64,000 nt of DNA from assembly GCA_902363255.1 (NCBI GenBank), contig CABIZO010000004.1:62001-126000 (forward strand), given 5' to 3'. Every line of letters begins with the position of its first letter. Position 1 is the first letter of the stretch. A program made the translations under genes and the position numbers. This DNA is from Peptostreptococcaceae bacterium. Lineage in GTDB: Bacteria; Bacillota; Clostridia; Peptostreptococcales; Peptostreptococcaceae. Of this stretch, positions 33,901-42,727 are shown one piece after another. The notes beneath the pieces were generated by a model, which saw nothing but the letters and a program-made list of their open reading frames with translations, was not told the origin of the DNA and did not search any database.

Positions 33901-35268
33901 ATGAAAATAAATAAAAAAGCAGTAATAATTATACTCTTGTTTATATGCTTATTAACACTTTCTTCAAAGATAAAAGATAGTTACATGGAAAAAAATACAA
34001 CTATTAAAGTAGGATTATATTCATATGAACCTTATTATTATGTGGATAAAAAAAATAATATAACAGGGTACTATCATGATTTCTTAGAGCTTTTGTGCAA
34101 GAATACCAATATAGAATATGAATATATAAATATGAGCTTAGTAGGGGCTAAAAGCCTAGATGATTGTATTAAAATGTTTGAAAATGGGGAGGTAGATGTA
34201 ATATCTATACCAGCAGGTAATAATTCCTTAAAAAATTATAATAACATATTTAAATATTCATCTGGAGTTGTTCACATTATTGGAAATGAAAATAGTAAGG
34301 ATATAATAAATAAGTTTGATAAAATAATTGATGTAAAATATAGTTCATATTATGATAATGATTTTACAAATATATATAATAAGTATTTTAGAAAAGAAAT
34401 AATAATTATTAATTTGATTATTATACTTATATCATTTTTATTCATATTATTTGTTATATACAAAAGTATATATCCTTTAATTAAAAAAAGAATAATGATA
34501 ACAAAAATAAGAAAAAACAAAGAAAAAAATAATTATATATTATATTATCAACCTATAGTAAATCCTAAAAATAATATGGTAGTTGGATTTGAGAGTTTAT
34601 TGAGATTAAAGGATAAGAATAATAAAATATTATCTCCAGCATTATTTATGAAAGATATAGAAGAGTCAAATATGATTTGTGAAATGACTTTATGGGTTTT
34701 AGATAGAGCAATTAATGATTATAAAATAATAAGCAATTATGAATGTTGTAAAGATAATGAGTTTTATGTATCTATTAATTTATCTTTTAAAGAATTGGAA
34801 AATGAATACTTCGTAGATAAATTAATTCAAATAGCAAAAGATAATAATATTAAAAAAGGAAGTGTTTATTTAGAGATTGTAGAAAATGTTTCTATTGAAG
34901 ACTTGAATAAAATAAAGTCTAATATAGAAGTTTTAAAAGATAAAGGATTTAAAATTGCCATAGATGATTTTGGAGTAGAATACTCAAATTTAAATATATT
35001 AGAAAGAGTTGCATTTGATGCTATAAAGTTAGACAAGTATTTTACAGATAAGATATTAAAATCAAGAATTAATAGTGAAGTGATAAAATTTTTAACTAAT
35101 GTAGCAATTATAACAAATAAAAACCTTATTATTGAAGGCGTTGAAGAAAAATACCAAGTTGATGAAATAAAAGAATTGCCTTATAATAACCTATTTATAC
35201 AAGGATATTTTTACTCTAAACCTTTACTAATTGAAGAACTAAAAAACTTTACAATAGAAGCAGAATAA
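33901..35268 (+). CDS. Membrane EAL-domain c-di-GMP phosphodiesterase, copy 1, shortened sensor domain
   Basis: A 455-residue protein: signal-anchor (about 6-22), extracytoplasmic periplasmic-binding-like (SBP_bac_3) sensor starting TTIKVGLYSYEPYYY, a transmembrane helix (about 160-185) and a C-terminal EAL domain. The EAL active site appears complete: E in GFESLLRL, N in INLS, E in YLEIVEN, DD in IDDFG, K in IKLDKY, E in EGVEE and Q in IQGYFYSKP. Compared with copies 2 and 3 it lacks about 87 residues of the sensor (joining INM to SLVGAK), an in-frame deletion of most of the second lobe, so ligand sensing is probably lost or altered. AGGAG is six bases before the ATG. It probably hydrolyses c-di-GMP. 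Confidence 0.88.
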   Translation: MKINKKAVIIILLFICLLTLSSKIKDSYMEKNTTIKVGLYSYEPYYYVDKKNNITGYYHDFLELLCKNTNIEYEYINMSLVGAKSLDDCIKMFENGEVDVISIPAGNNSLKNYNNIFKYSSGVVHIIGNENSKDIINKFDKIIDVKYSSYYDNDFTNIYNKYFRKEIIIINLIIILISFLFILFVIYKSIYPLIKKRIMITKIRKNKEKNNYILYYQPIVNPKNNMVVGFESLLRLKDKNNKILSPALFMKDIEESNMICEMTLWVLDRAINDYKIISNYECCKDNEFYVSINLSFKELENEYFVDKLIQIAKDNNIKKGSVYLEIVENVSIEDLNKIKSNIEVLKDKGFKIAIDDFGVEYSNLNILERVAFDAIKLDKYFTDKILKSRINSEVIKFLTNVAIITNKNLIIEGVEEKYQVDEIKELPYNNLFIQGYFYSKPLLIEELKNFTIEAE

Positions 35269-35323
35269 AAAATGAATAAAGAAAAGGACTGTCTCTAAAT
35301 AAAAAGATGGATCCACAAAAATG

Positions 35324-35359
35324 AAGGGATGAATTCATATAGAGTTCATCCCTTTTACA
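35324..35359 (+). terminator. Terminator of EAL copy 1
   Basis: The stem AAGGGATGAA / TTCATCCCTT is followed by TTTT. Near-identical hairpins end copies 2 and 3. Confidence 0.8.
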
Positions 35360-35529
35360 TGCTTTAAATGTATGTGAAATTTAATATCTACTAAAAATTA
35401 ATTAAAATTAATATAAAAGATAAAATTATTATCTACTAACTATTGAAAATAATACAAAATTAAGTGAATTGTTAAATTAAGTATAATTTATGTAAAAATT
35501 TAAATAATTAGAGAAAAACGTGTATATTT

Positions 35530-35558
35530 TTGGTAAAATATTATTGTATAATATTTAA
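35530..35558 (+). promoter_or_regulatory. Promoter region of EAL copy 2 with altered -10
   Basis: TTGGTA (35530-35535) is conserved, but at the 17-base position the -10 reads ATTTAA (35553-35558) instead of the TATAAT seen before copies 1 and 3; a TATAAT occurs 11 bases after the -35. Expression may differ. Confidence 0.4.
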
Positions 35559-35577
35559 TAAATGGTGGGAGATTATG

Positions 35578-37203
35578 ATGACTAGGAAGAAAAAAACGAT
35601 AGTACACCTCATACTTATATGTGTAGTAATAGCTTTTTCAAAGACAAAAGTTTTTTCGCAATCAAAAAATACAACTATTAAAGTAGGATTATATTCATAT
35701 GAACCATATTATTATAGGGATAAAAATAATAATATAACAGGATACTACCATGACTTTTTAGAAATTTTGTGCAAAGATGCAAACATAAATTATGAATATG
35801 TAAATGTTAATGTGGAAAATGCTTTAGAAAAATTAAAAAATAAGGAAATAGATATTATATTAGGTGCAAATAATATACCAGAAAGATCAAAAGGTATATA
35901 TTATTCAGAAAATCATATAGGTTCAGATAATCAATGTGTCTATATAAGAGATAAGAGTATTAATTATGGAGATTTAAATTATTTAAAGGGTAAAAAACTT
36001 GCAAGCGTTAAAGGGGGTATAAATTCTAGTTGGCTAAGTGAATCACTTAAATCGAAAAATATAAATTTGAAATTAATAGGAGCTAAAAATCTAGATGATT
36101 GTATTAAAATGTTTAAAAATGGAGAAGTAGATGCAATATCTATACCAGCAGGGAATAATTCTTTAAAAAATTATAATAATATATTTAAATATTCATCTGG
36201 AATAGTTTATATTATTGGAAATGAAGATAGTAAAGACATAATAAATAAGTTTGATACTATTATAAATAAAAAATATAAATCACAATATCATAATAAATTA
36301 TTAAATGTTTACAATAAGTATTTTAGAAAAGAAATAATAGTAAATAATTTAATTATTTTATTTTTAATATTTTTATTAATTATGATTATTACATATAAAA
36401 TTATATATCCTTATAGTAAAAAAATAATCATTAAAAAAAGAATCAGAAAAAATAAAGAAAACAATAAATTTCTATTATATTATCAGCCAATAGTAAACCC
36501 TAAGAATAATAAGATAGCTGGGTTTGAGAGTTTATTGAGATTAAAGGATAAACATAATAAAATATTACCTCCGTCATCATTTATAAAAAAGATAGAAGAA
36601 TCGGATATGCTAAGTGAAATGACTTTATGGATTTTAGAGAGGGTTATTAATGACTATAAAATAATAAGCAATTATGATTGTTGCAAAGATGAAGAGTTTT
36701 ATGTATCTATTAATTTATCCCTTAAAGAATTGGAAAATGAATACTTCGTAGATAAAGTAGTTCAAATGGCCAAAGATAATAATATTAAAAATGGAAGTAT
36801 TTATTTAGAGATTCTAGAAAATATTTGTATTGAAGACTTGAATAAAATAAAGTCTAGTATAGAAATTTTAAAAGGTGAAGGATTTAAAATTGTCATAGAT
36901 GATTTTGGAATAGAATACTCAAACTTAAATATATTAGAAATAGTTGCATTTGATACTATAAAGGTAGATAAGTACTTTACAGATAATATATTAAAATCAA
37001 GAATTAGTAATGAAGTAATAAATTTTTTAACAAATGTAGCAGCTATAACAAATAAAGATCTTATTATTGAAGGTGTTGAAGAAAAATACCAAGTTGATGC
37101 AATAAAAAAATTACCTCATAATAACCTATTAATACAAGGATATTTTTACTCTAAACCTTTACCAATTGAAGAGTTAAAAAACTTTATAATAAAAGTAGTG
37201 TAA
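35578..37203 (+). CDS. Membrane EAL-domain c-di-GMP phosphodiesterase, copy 2
   Basis: A 541-residue paralogue with a full sensor. The ATG at 35578 is chosen because GGGAG lies six bases upstream, as in the other copies. Order: signal-anchor (about 8-28), SBP_bac_3-type amino-acid-binding-like sensor (about 32-250, with VGLYSYEPYYYRDKNNNITGY and the hinge/second lobe YLKGKKLASVKGG), transmembrane helix (about 256-282), EAL domain (about 300-541). All catalytic positions are kept (GFESLLRL, INLS, LEILEN, IDDFG, IKVDKY, EGVEE, QGYFYSKP). There is no GGDEF partner domain. The extracytoplasmic ligand, perhaps an amino acid or peptide, probably tunes c-di-GMP breakdown. Confidence 0.9.
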   Translation: MTRKKKTIVHLILICVVIAFSKTKVFSQSKNTTIKVGLYSYEPYYYRDKNNNITGYYHDFLEILCKDANINYEYVNVNVENALEKLKNKEIDIILGANNIPERSKGIYYSENHIGSDNQCVYIRDKSINYGDLNYLKGKKLASVKGGINSSWLSESLKSKNINLKLIGAKNLDDCIKMFKNGEVDAISIPAGNNSLKNYNNIFKYSSGIVYIIGNEDSKDIINKFDTIINKKYKSQYHNKLLNVYNKYFRKEIIVNNLIILFLIFLLIMIITYKIIYPYSKKIIIKKRIRKNKENNKFLLYYQPIVNPKNNKIAGFESLLRLKDKHNKILPPSSFIKKIEESDMLSEMTLWILERVINDYKIISNYDCCKDEEFYVSINLSLKELENEYFVDKVVQMAKDNNIKNGSIYLEILENICIEDLNKIKSSIEILKGEGFKIVIDDFGIEYSNLNILEIVAFDTIKVDKYFTDNILKSRISNEVINFLTNVAAITNKDLIIEGVEEKYQVDAIKKLPHNNLLIQGYFYSKPLPIEELKNFIIKVV

Positions 37204-37257
37204 GAAAATGAATATAGAAAGGGGTTGTCTCAAAATAAAAAGATAGTCCTATAAAAA

Positions 37258-37296
37258 GGAAGGGATGAACTCAGATAAAGTTAATCCCTATTTTAA
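37258..37296 (+). terminator. Terminator of EAL copy 2
   Basis: AAGGGATGAACTC pairs imperfectly with the downstream TTAATCCCTATT; it is a drifted copy of the hairpins after copies 1 and 3. Confidence 0.6.
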
Positions 37297-37409
37297 TATT
37301 TGAAGTAATTATTTACTTATTATTGAATTGTAAGAAAATTAAGTTAATTGTCGATATTATTATAAATTTTGTGAAATTTTCAAATAATTAGAGAAATTTC
37401 TGCATTTAT

Positions 37410-37438
37410 TTGGTAATATAATATTAATGCAATATAAT
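37410..37438 (+). promoter_or_regulatory. Promoter of EAL copy 3
   Basis: TTGGTA (37410-37415), 17 bases, TATAAT (37433-37438), the same arrangement as before copy 1. Confidence 0.6.
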
Positions 37439-37463
37439 AGCAAATAAATTGTGGGAGATTATG

Positions 37464-39089
37464 ATGAATGCAAATAAAAAAATAATAACAACAATACTAT
37501 TGTTTATATGTACAGTAATAGTTTTTTTAAAGACAGAAGTTTTTTCTGAGTCAAAAGATACAACTATTAAAGTAGGATTATATTCATATGAACCATATTA
37601 TTATAGGGATAAAAATAATAATATAACTGGATACTATCATGATTTATTAGAGCTTTTGTGTAAAGACGCTAATATAGAATATGAATATGTAAATATGCAT
37701 TTAGATGAAGGTATAGAAAAGCTAAAAAATAATGAAGTAGACATTATATTAGGAGCACATAATATAGAAGAATTAGATGGAATTTATTATTCAGAAAATC
37801 ATATAAGTGTAGATAATCAATGTATATTTACAAAGGATTTAAATGTTGATTATGGGGATGTAAATTATTTAAATGATAAAAAGCTTGTATATGTTAAAGG
37901 AGATAGAAATGCAAGCTGGTTATGTAAATTACTTAAAGGTAAAAATATAAATATTAACTTAGTGGAAAGTGATAGTGTTGAAAATAGCATTAAAATGTTT
38001 GAAGATGGTGAAGTAGATGTAATATCTTTACCATTTGCTAATTATTCTTTAAAAAAATATAATAAAATATTCAAATATTCTTCAGGAATTGTTTATATTA
38101 TTGGAGATGAAAATAGTAAAAACATAATAAATAAGTTTGATAAAATAATTAATGAAAAATATAATTCATATTATTATAATGATTTAGTAAACATATATAA
38201 TAAGTACTTTAGAAAAGAAATAATAATTATTAATTCAATTATTATACCTACATTATTTTTACTTATACTATTTATGACATATAAAAATATATACCCTTTA
38301 ATTAAAAAAAGAATGATGATAAATAAAATAAGGAAAAATAAAGAAAAAAATAATTATATATTATATTATCAACCCATAGTAGATCCTAAAAAAAATAATA
38401 TAGCTGGGTTTGAGAGTTTATTGAGATTAAAAGATAAAAATAATAAAATACTACCACCATCATTATTTATAAAAGATATAGAAGAATCAGATATGCTAAG
38501 TGAAATGACTTTATGGATTTTAGAAAGGGCAATTAATGATTATAAAATAATAAGTAATTATGATTGTTGTAAAGATAAAGATTTTTATATATCTATTAAT
38601 TTATCTTCTAAAGAATTGGAAAATGAATACTTCGTAGATAAAGTAGTTCAAATGGCAAAAGATAATAATATTAAAAGTGGAAGTATTTATTTAGAGATTT
38701 TAGAAAATATTTGTATTGAAGACTTGAACAAGATAAAGTCTACTATAGAAATTTTAAAAGGTGAAGGATTTAAAATTGCCTTAGATGATTTTGGAATAGA
38801 ATACTCAAACTTAAATAGATTAGAAATGGTTTCCTTTGACACTATAAAGTTAGACAAGTATTTTACAGATAATATATTAAAATCAAGAATTAATAATGAA
38901 GTAATAAATTTTATAACTAATATATCAGTTATAACGAATAAAAACCTTATTATTGAAGGTGTTGAAGAAAAATTCCAAGTTGATGAAATAAAAAAATTAT
39001 CTAATGAAAACCTATATATACAAGGATATTTTTATTCTAAGCCTTTACAAATTGAAGAACTAAAAAACTTTATAATAGAATCACAATAA
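37464..39089 (+). CDS. Membrane EAL-domain c-di-GMP phosphodiesterase, copy 3
   Basis: A 541-residue paralogue closest in layout to copy 2, with signal-anchor, complete SBP_bac_3-like sensor, one transmembrane helix and C-terminal EAL domain. Catalytic positions are intact (GFESLLRL, INLSS, LEILEN, LDDFG, IKLDKY, EGVEE, QGYFYSKP). The EAL half is nearly identical to the other copies, whereas the sensor half has diverged (for example LVESDSVENSIKMF where copy 2 has LIGAKNLDDCIKMF), implying different ligands with a common output. The ATG at 37464 has GGGAG six bases upstream. It precedes a secreted adhesin-like gene. Confidence 0.9.
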   Translation: MNANKKIITTILLFICTVIVFLKTEVFSESKDTTIKVGLYSYEPYYYRDKNNNITGYYHDLLELLCKDANIEYEYVNMHLDEGIEKLKNNEVDIILGAHNIEELDGIYYSENHISVDNQCIFTKDLNVDYGDVNYLNDKKLVYVKGDRNASWLCKLLKGKNININLVESDSVENSIKMFEDGEVDVISLPFANYSLKKYNKIFKYSSGIVYIIGDENSKNIINKFDKIINEKYNSYYYNDLVNIYNKYFRKEIIIINSIIIPTLFLLILFMTYKNIYPLIKKRMMINKIRKNKEKNNYILYYQPIVDPKKNNIAGFESLLRLKDKNNKILPPSLFIKDIEESDMLSEMTLWILERAINDYKIISNYDCCKDKDFYISINLSSKELENEYFVDKVVQMAKDNNIKSGSIYLEILENICIEDLNKIKSTIEILKGEGFKIALDDFGIEYSNLNRLEMVSFDTIKLDKYFTDNILKSRINNEVINFITNISVITNKNLIIEGVEEKFQVDEIKKLSNENLYIQGYFYSKPLQIEELKNFIIESQ

Positions 39090-39144
39090 GGAAATGAATA
39101 ATGAAACAAGATGTCTTAAAATAAAAGATAGTTATACGAAAAGG

Positions 39145-39178
39145 AAGGGATGAACTCATATAGAGTTCATCCCTTTTG
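39145..39178 (+). terminator. Terminator of EAL copy 3
   Basis: A perfect 13-bp stem AAGGGATGAACTC / GAGTTCATCCCTT with a five-base loop, followed by TTTT. Confidence 0.85.
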
Positions 39179-39571
39179 AGTACAATTTAAGTATGAAAAG
39201 ATCAACTATACACAAAAATTATGCCTAGATCTTAGGAAAATATTTATTAAAAAGATTTATACATTTTGATACCAGAGAATGACTAGTAGAAAACCAAAGT
39301 TGTATAATTTTATTATCCATACAAAAATCGATAATATTCAACAGAAATTTTCATTGTTTGTATTTTATGGTAATATACTAATTGTGTAACTGCTAATATA
39401 TTTTTATAAAAACTTCATTAATTTTTGAACTAAGGAATATTAATAAATATTCTATTTTGCTAACTAAAATAAAAAGATAAAAATTATTTATATATAATTA
39501 GTAGGACTAAAAAGTGAAAGGAGATTGTTATTATTTGATAAGTAATTCTTAAATAACAGAAATTATTAAAC
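39179..39571. other. Long leader region of the adhesin-like gene
   Basis: About 390 bases without a conventional gene. It holds a diverged relative of the EAL promoter box (TATGGTA near 39366), a small AT hairpin (GAATATT / AATATTC near 39434-39452) and an AAAGGAG ribosome binding site at about 39518 that lies over 45 bases before the ATG. That site precedes a possible TTG-started six-codon frame ending before the gene. No known riboswitch consensus was recognised. Confidence 0.5.
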
Positions 39572-42500
39572 ATGAATAAAAAGTTTATATCAATAGCTGT
39601 ATCTACTCTTATTGTTTTTAATAATATATCATGTATATCAAGTATATATGGTGAAGAGAAGAATGTAAGAAGTATGACTATGGAAAATGAAAGTAAAAGT
39701 GAAAAACAAGTAGTATATTTATCTGAAGGTGAGGGAAGTGAAACTCTAGGAGATGGAACACAACAAAACCCATATAGAAATATACGAACAGCCCTGAAAA
39801 ATATACAAGATGGGGGGATATTAAAAATTGTAGGTTCTGTTAGTTATACTAAGTATGAAGTACATTATGATGGTTCAGCTTTGCCATTATTTATTGACAA
39901 ATCAATTACAATTGAAAATGGAAGCAATAAATCGCCCTTGGCTTATGATGCAGACGAATTTGTGTTAAGGGCTCCTATACAATTAGGTGCAAATGTAACT
40001 TTTAAAGATATTAATTTAGAATTAGTTCCACAGATCACATTTGGCAAAAATTCAAATCAATCAAATGGCGAATTATTAGGAGAAGAATTACCTAGATCAG
40101 CAACAATTTATGTAGCAGGTAATAAATTAACTTTGGACAATATTAATACTAAAGTTGGAACTAGTATAAGTCAAGATGCTTCTAGGCCATATATAAGTGG
40201 TGGAAGTTATAAAAATGAAGGTAAAATAGGTTCAAAAGCCATAATTAATATAATAAATCCAAATTCAGAAACAAAGTTTTCTACCATATATGCAGGAGAT
40301 TATTGGAGAGAAAGAAGTTTAGATGTAGAAATAAATCTAGATGGAAATGTTTTAGAAAAAAAGATATATGCAGGTGGATTAGAACATGATTTAAATGGTA
40401 CTGTAGACATAAATTTAGGAATCAAAGGTAATATAAAAAGTATTGATAATAGTAATCATAAAGGAAATATAAATTTAAATTTAGAAAAAGATGTTTACAG
40501 AGATGACATGGAGGTTAATGATATAAATAACTTATCGCTAGGTGAAAACGCAAGAATTATTTTAAAAGAAGGTTCGAAATTTAATGTAAACAATGTTATA
40601 TTAGGAGAGAATAGTGTATTAGATTTTAGAAAAATAAATTCTAATCCTATAGTGAATGGTGATTTTCAAGGAATTGATACAATAAACACATTAGAAATTG
40701 GCTGTATTCTCTTAAGTAATAAACAAACTTTAGATGTTCAAGGTGAAGTGCTTGGAACAACAAAATTAAATCATCGTGATACAATTTATACAGAAATGTT
40801 AGAAGATAATCATGAATATGTTAGAGGAAAATTAAATTCTAGAGGTGAATTTAAAATAGACCCTTATGTACATGATAATTTTAAACTAAATAAAAATTCA
40901 AATAATAACTATACAACTTGGACAGCTATAAGAAACAAAGAAATTTTTAAGGATTTTGAATGGGATGAAAAAAATAATACAATTATAAATTCATCAAGTT
41001 TAGAAGATCATATATTTCCAATCAGATTTATAAATGATAACAACAAGTTATATATACCATATGGAGAAGATTGGGATGAATTTGAATTTACATTAGAAAA
41101 GGTGGATGGGACTGTATTAGATGAAGATACTACCCTTGATGATCCAGATATATTTTTTATGATAAATTATTTTACTAGTGAAGTATTTGTAAATATATAT
41201 GATGCAGATTATCAAGGAAATATAATTTTATCAGTTAAACATAAGCCTTCAAATAAATCTATATCCAAAACAGTATCTATAATTAAAGAAGATAATAAAT
41301 TAACAGGTAAAGTTAATATTAGTGGAAATTTAACAGAAGGAAACACAATATCAGCAGATACATCTAATTTGCCAAATGATATCAAAAATATAATATACAA
41401 ATGGTATGTGAATAATACTTTAGTTTCTGAACAAACAAATAAAGATCTTAAATTGACTAAAGAACATATAGGGAAAAAAGTAAGAGTTGAAGTTGAAGTT
41501 GAAAATTATACAGGAAGTATATCTAGTGAAGCTGTTTTAGTAAAGCCATCACAAGGACCTACCATAGTTGGAGGAAAAGATATAACTATAAAAGAAGGAG
41601 ATACCTTCAATTCATTAAAAGGAATTACTGCAACTGATGCTACTGGTAAAGATTTAACATCAAAAATAAATGTCAATGGAAGTGTTACTACAACAAAAGT
41701 AGGAACTTACATATTAACATATAAAGTAAGTGATGTATATGGAAATACAACGACAGTTACGAGAAAGGTTACAGTAAGAAGTAATGAAAAACCAGTAATT
41801 AGTGATGTTAAGGATACAACAATAAAAGTAGGGGATAAATTTAATACTAAGACTGGTATAACAGCAAAAGATAAAGAAGATGGAAGTTTAACATCGAAAA
41901 TAAAAATAAGTGGAAGTGTAGATACAACAAAAGTAGGAATATATAAATTAACTTATAAAGTAAGTGATAGTGATGGAAATACAAAAACAGTTACAAGAAA
42001 AGTTACAGTGAAGTTAAAAGATGTATTAGGAGTTAAAGCTAGTTCAAACAGTTATAACTCTATAAAATTAACTTGGAAAAAAACTGAAAATATTGATGGC
42101 TATGAAATTTATAGAAGTACAAGCAAGACATGGAAAAATAAATCAACTGTAACTGTAAAAAATAATAATACATTAAGTTATACACATACAAGTCTTAAAA
42201 CAGGACAAACATATTATTATAAAATAAGAGCTTATAATATGGTAAATGGTAAAAAAGTTTATAGTAATTATTCAAGTGTAGTATCATCAATACCAAAACT
42301 TTCAACACCTAATATTACCTTAAGTGCAGGAAGTAAAAAAGCTTATATTAGCTGGAAAAAAATATCAGGTGCAAGTGGATATGAAATACGTAGATCACTT
42401 AATAAAACAGGATCTAATGCTAAACTTATAACTATTACTAAAGGTAATACAACCTCTTATACTAATAGTAAATTAACAAGTAAAAAAACATATTATTATA

Positions 42501-42580
42501 AAGTGAGAGCTTATAGAATAGTAAATGGAAAGAAAGTTTATAGCTCTTATAGTAGTACTAAATATACAAAAGTCAAATAA
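39572..42580 (+). CDS. Secreted multidomain adhesin-like surface protein
   Basis: A 1002-residue exported protein. Signal peptide at 1-27 (MNKKFISIAVSTLIVFNNIS..., cleavage near YGEE). Residues about 45-440 look like a right-handed beta-helix/pectate-lyase-type domain (GDGTQQNPYRNIRTALKNIQDGGILKIVG, GKIGSKAIINIINP). Residues 560-660 form a beta-rich linker domain; then two Ig-like DUF5011/HYR repeats (about 665-740 and 745-815, each with LTYKVSDxxGNT and TVTRKVTV) and two fibronectin type III-like domains (about 820-910 and 915-1002, WKKxxxxxGYEIyRS, TYYYKVRAY). No LPxTG, CWB2 or S-layer anchor is visible, so it may be released or bound non-covalently. The ATG lacks a nearby ribosome binding site. 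Position beside c-di-GMP enzymes suggests a role in attachment. Confidence 0.8.
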   Translation: MNKKFISIAVSTLIVFNNISCISSIYGEEKNVRSMTMENESKSEKQVVYLSEGEGSETLGDGTQQNPYRNIRTALKNIQDGGILKIVGSVSYTKYEVHYDGSALPLFIDKSITIENGSNKSPLAYDADEFVLRAPIQLGANVTFKDINLELVPQITFGKNSNQSNGELLGEELPRSATIYVAGNKLTLDNINTKVGTSISQDASRPYISGGSYKNEGKIGSKAIINIINPNSETKFSTIYAGDYWRERSLDVEINLDGNVLEKKIYAGGLEHDLNGTVDINLGIKGNIKSIDNSNHKGNINLNLEKDVYRDDMEVNDINNLSLGENARIILKEGSKFNVNNVILGENSVLDFRKINSNPIVNGDFQGIDTINTLEIGCILLSNKQTLDVQGEVLGTTKLNHRDTIYTEMLEDNHEYVRGKLNSRGEFKIDPYVHDNFKLNKNSNNNYTTWTAIRNKEIFKDFEWDEKNNTIINSSSLEDHIFPIRFINDNNKLYIPYGEDWDEFEFTLEKVDGTVLDEDTTLDDPDIFFMINYFTSEVFVNIYDADYQGNIILSVKHKPSNKSISKTVSIIKEDNKLTGKVNISGNLTEGNTISADTSNLPNDIKNIIYKWYVNNTLVSEQTNKDLKLTKEHIGKKVRVEVEVENYTGSISSEAVLVKPSQGPTIVGGKDITIKEGDTFNSLKGITATDATGKDLTSKINVNGSVTTTKVGTYILTYKVSDVYGNTTTVTRKVTVRSNEKPVISDVKDTTIKVGDKFNTKTGITAKDKEDGSLTSKIKISGSVDTTKVGIYKLTYKVSDSDGNTKTVTRKVTVKLKDVLGVKASSNSYNSIKLTWKKTENIDGYEIYRSTSKTWKNKSTVTVKNNNTLSYTHTSLKTGQTYYYKIRAYNMVNGKKVYSNYSSVVSSIPKLSTPNITLSAGSKKAYISWKKISGASGYEIRRSLNKTGSNAKLITITKGNTTSYTNSKLTSKKTYYYKVRAYRIVNGKKVYSSYSSTKYTKVK

Positions 42581-42650
42581 GCAAAATATAGATTTATTGA
42601 TTTAGACAGTATTTATGGAATTTATAGATATGGAAAATTAAATAATTACT

Positions 42651-42714
42651 TTAAAAAAGACCAGCTAGTTAATTGTAAAAATTATTTACATTTAATCAGC
42701 TGGTCTTAAAATTA
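42651..42714 (-). terminator. Terminator of cstA (convergent region)
   Basis: AAGACCAGCT / AGCTGGTCTT with an AT-rich inner stem; on the minus strand it ends in six T, closing cstA. Confidence 0.8.
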
Positions 42715-42727
42715 GTAAAACGACAAA

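Noticed and set aside
33854..35577. c-di-GMP riboswitch upstream of the EAL genes
   Set aside because: The predicted promoters leave only about 20-30 bases of leader and no type I or II riboswitch consensus is visible.
33901..39089. Composite transposon flanked by copies
   Set aside because: The three similar units are EAL genes with their own promoters and terminators; there is no transposase and no terminal inverted repeat.
39179..39571. c-di-GMP riboswitch upstream of the adhesin-like gene
   Set aside because: The leader is long enough, but I do not recognise a conserved riboswitch core; a covariance-model search (Rfam) would settle it.
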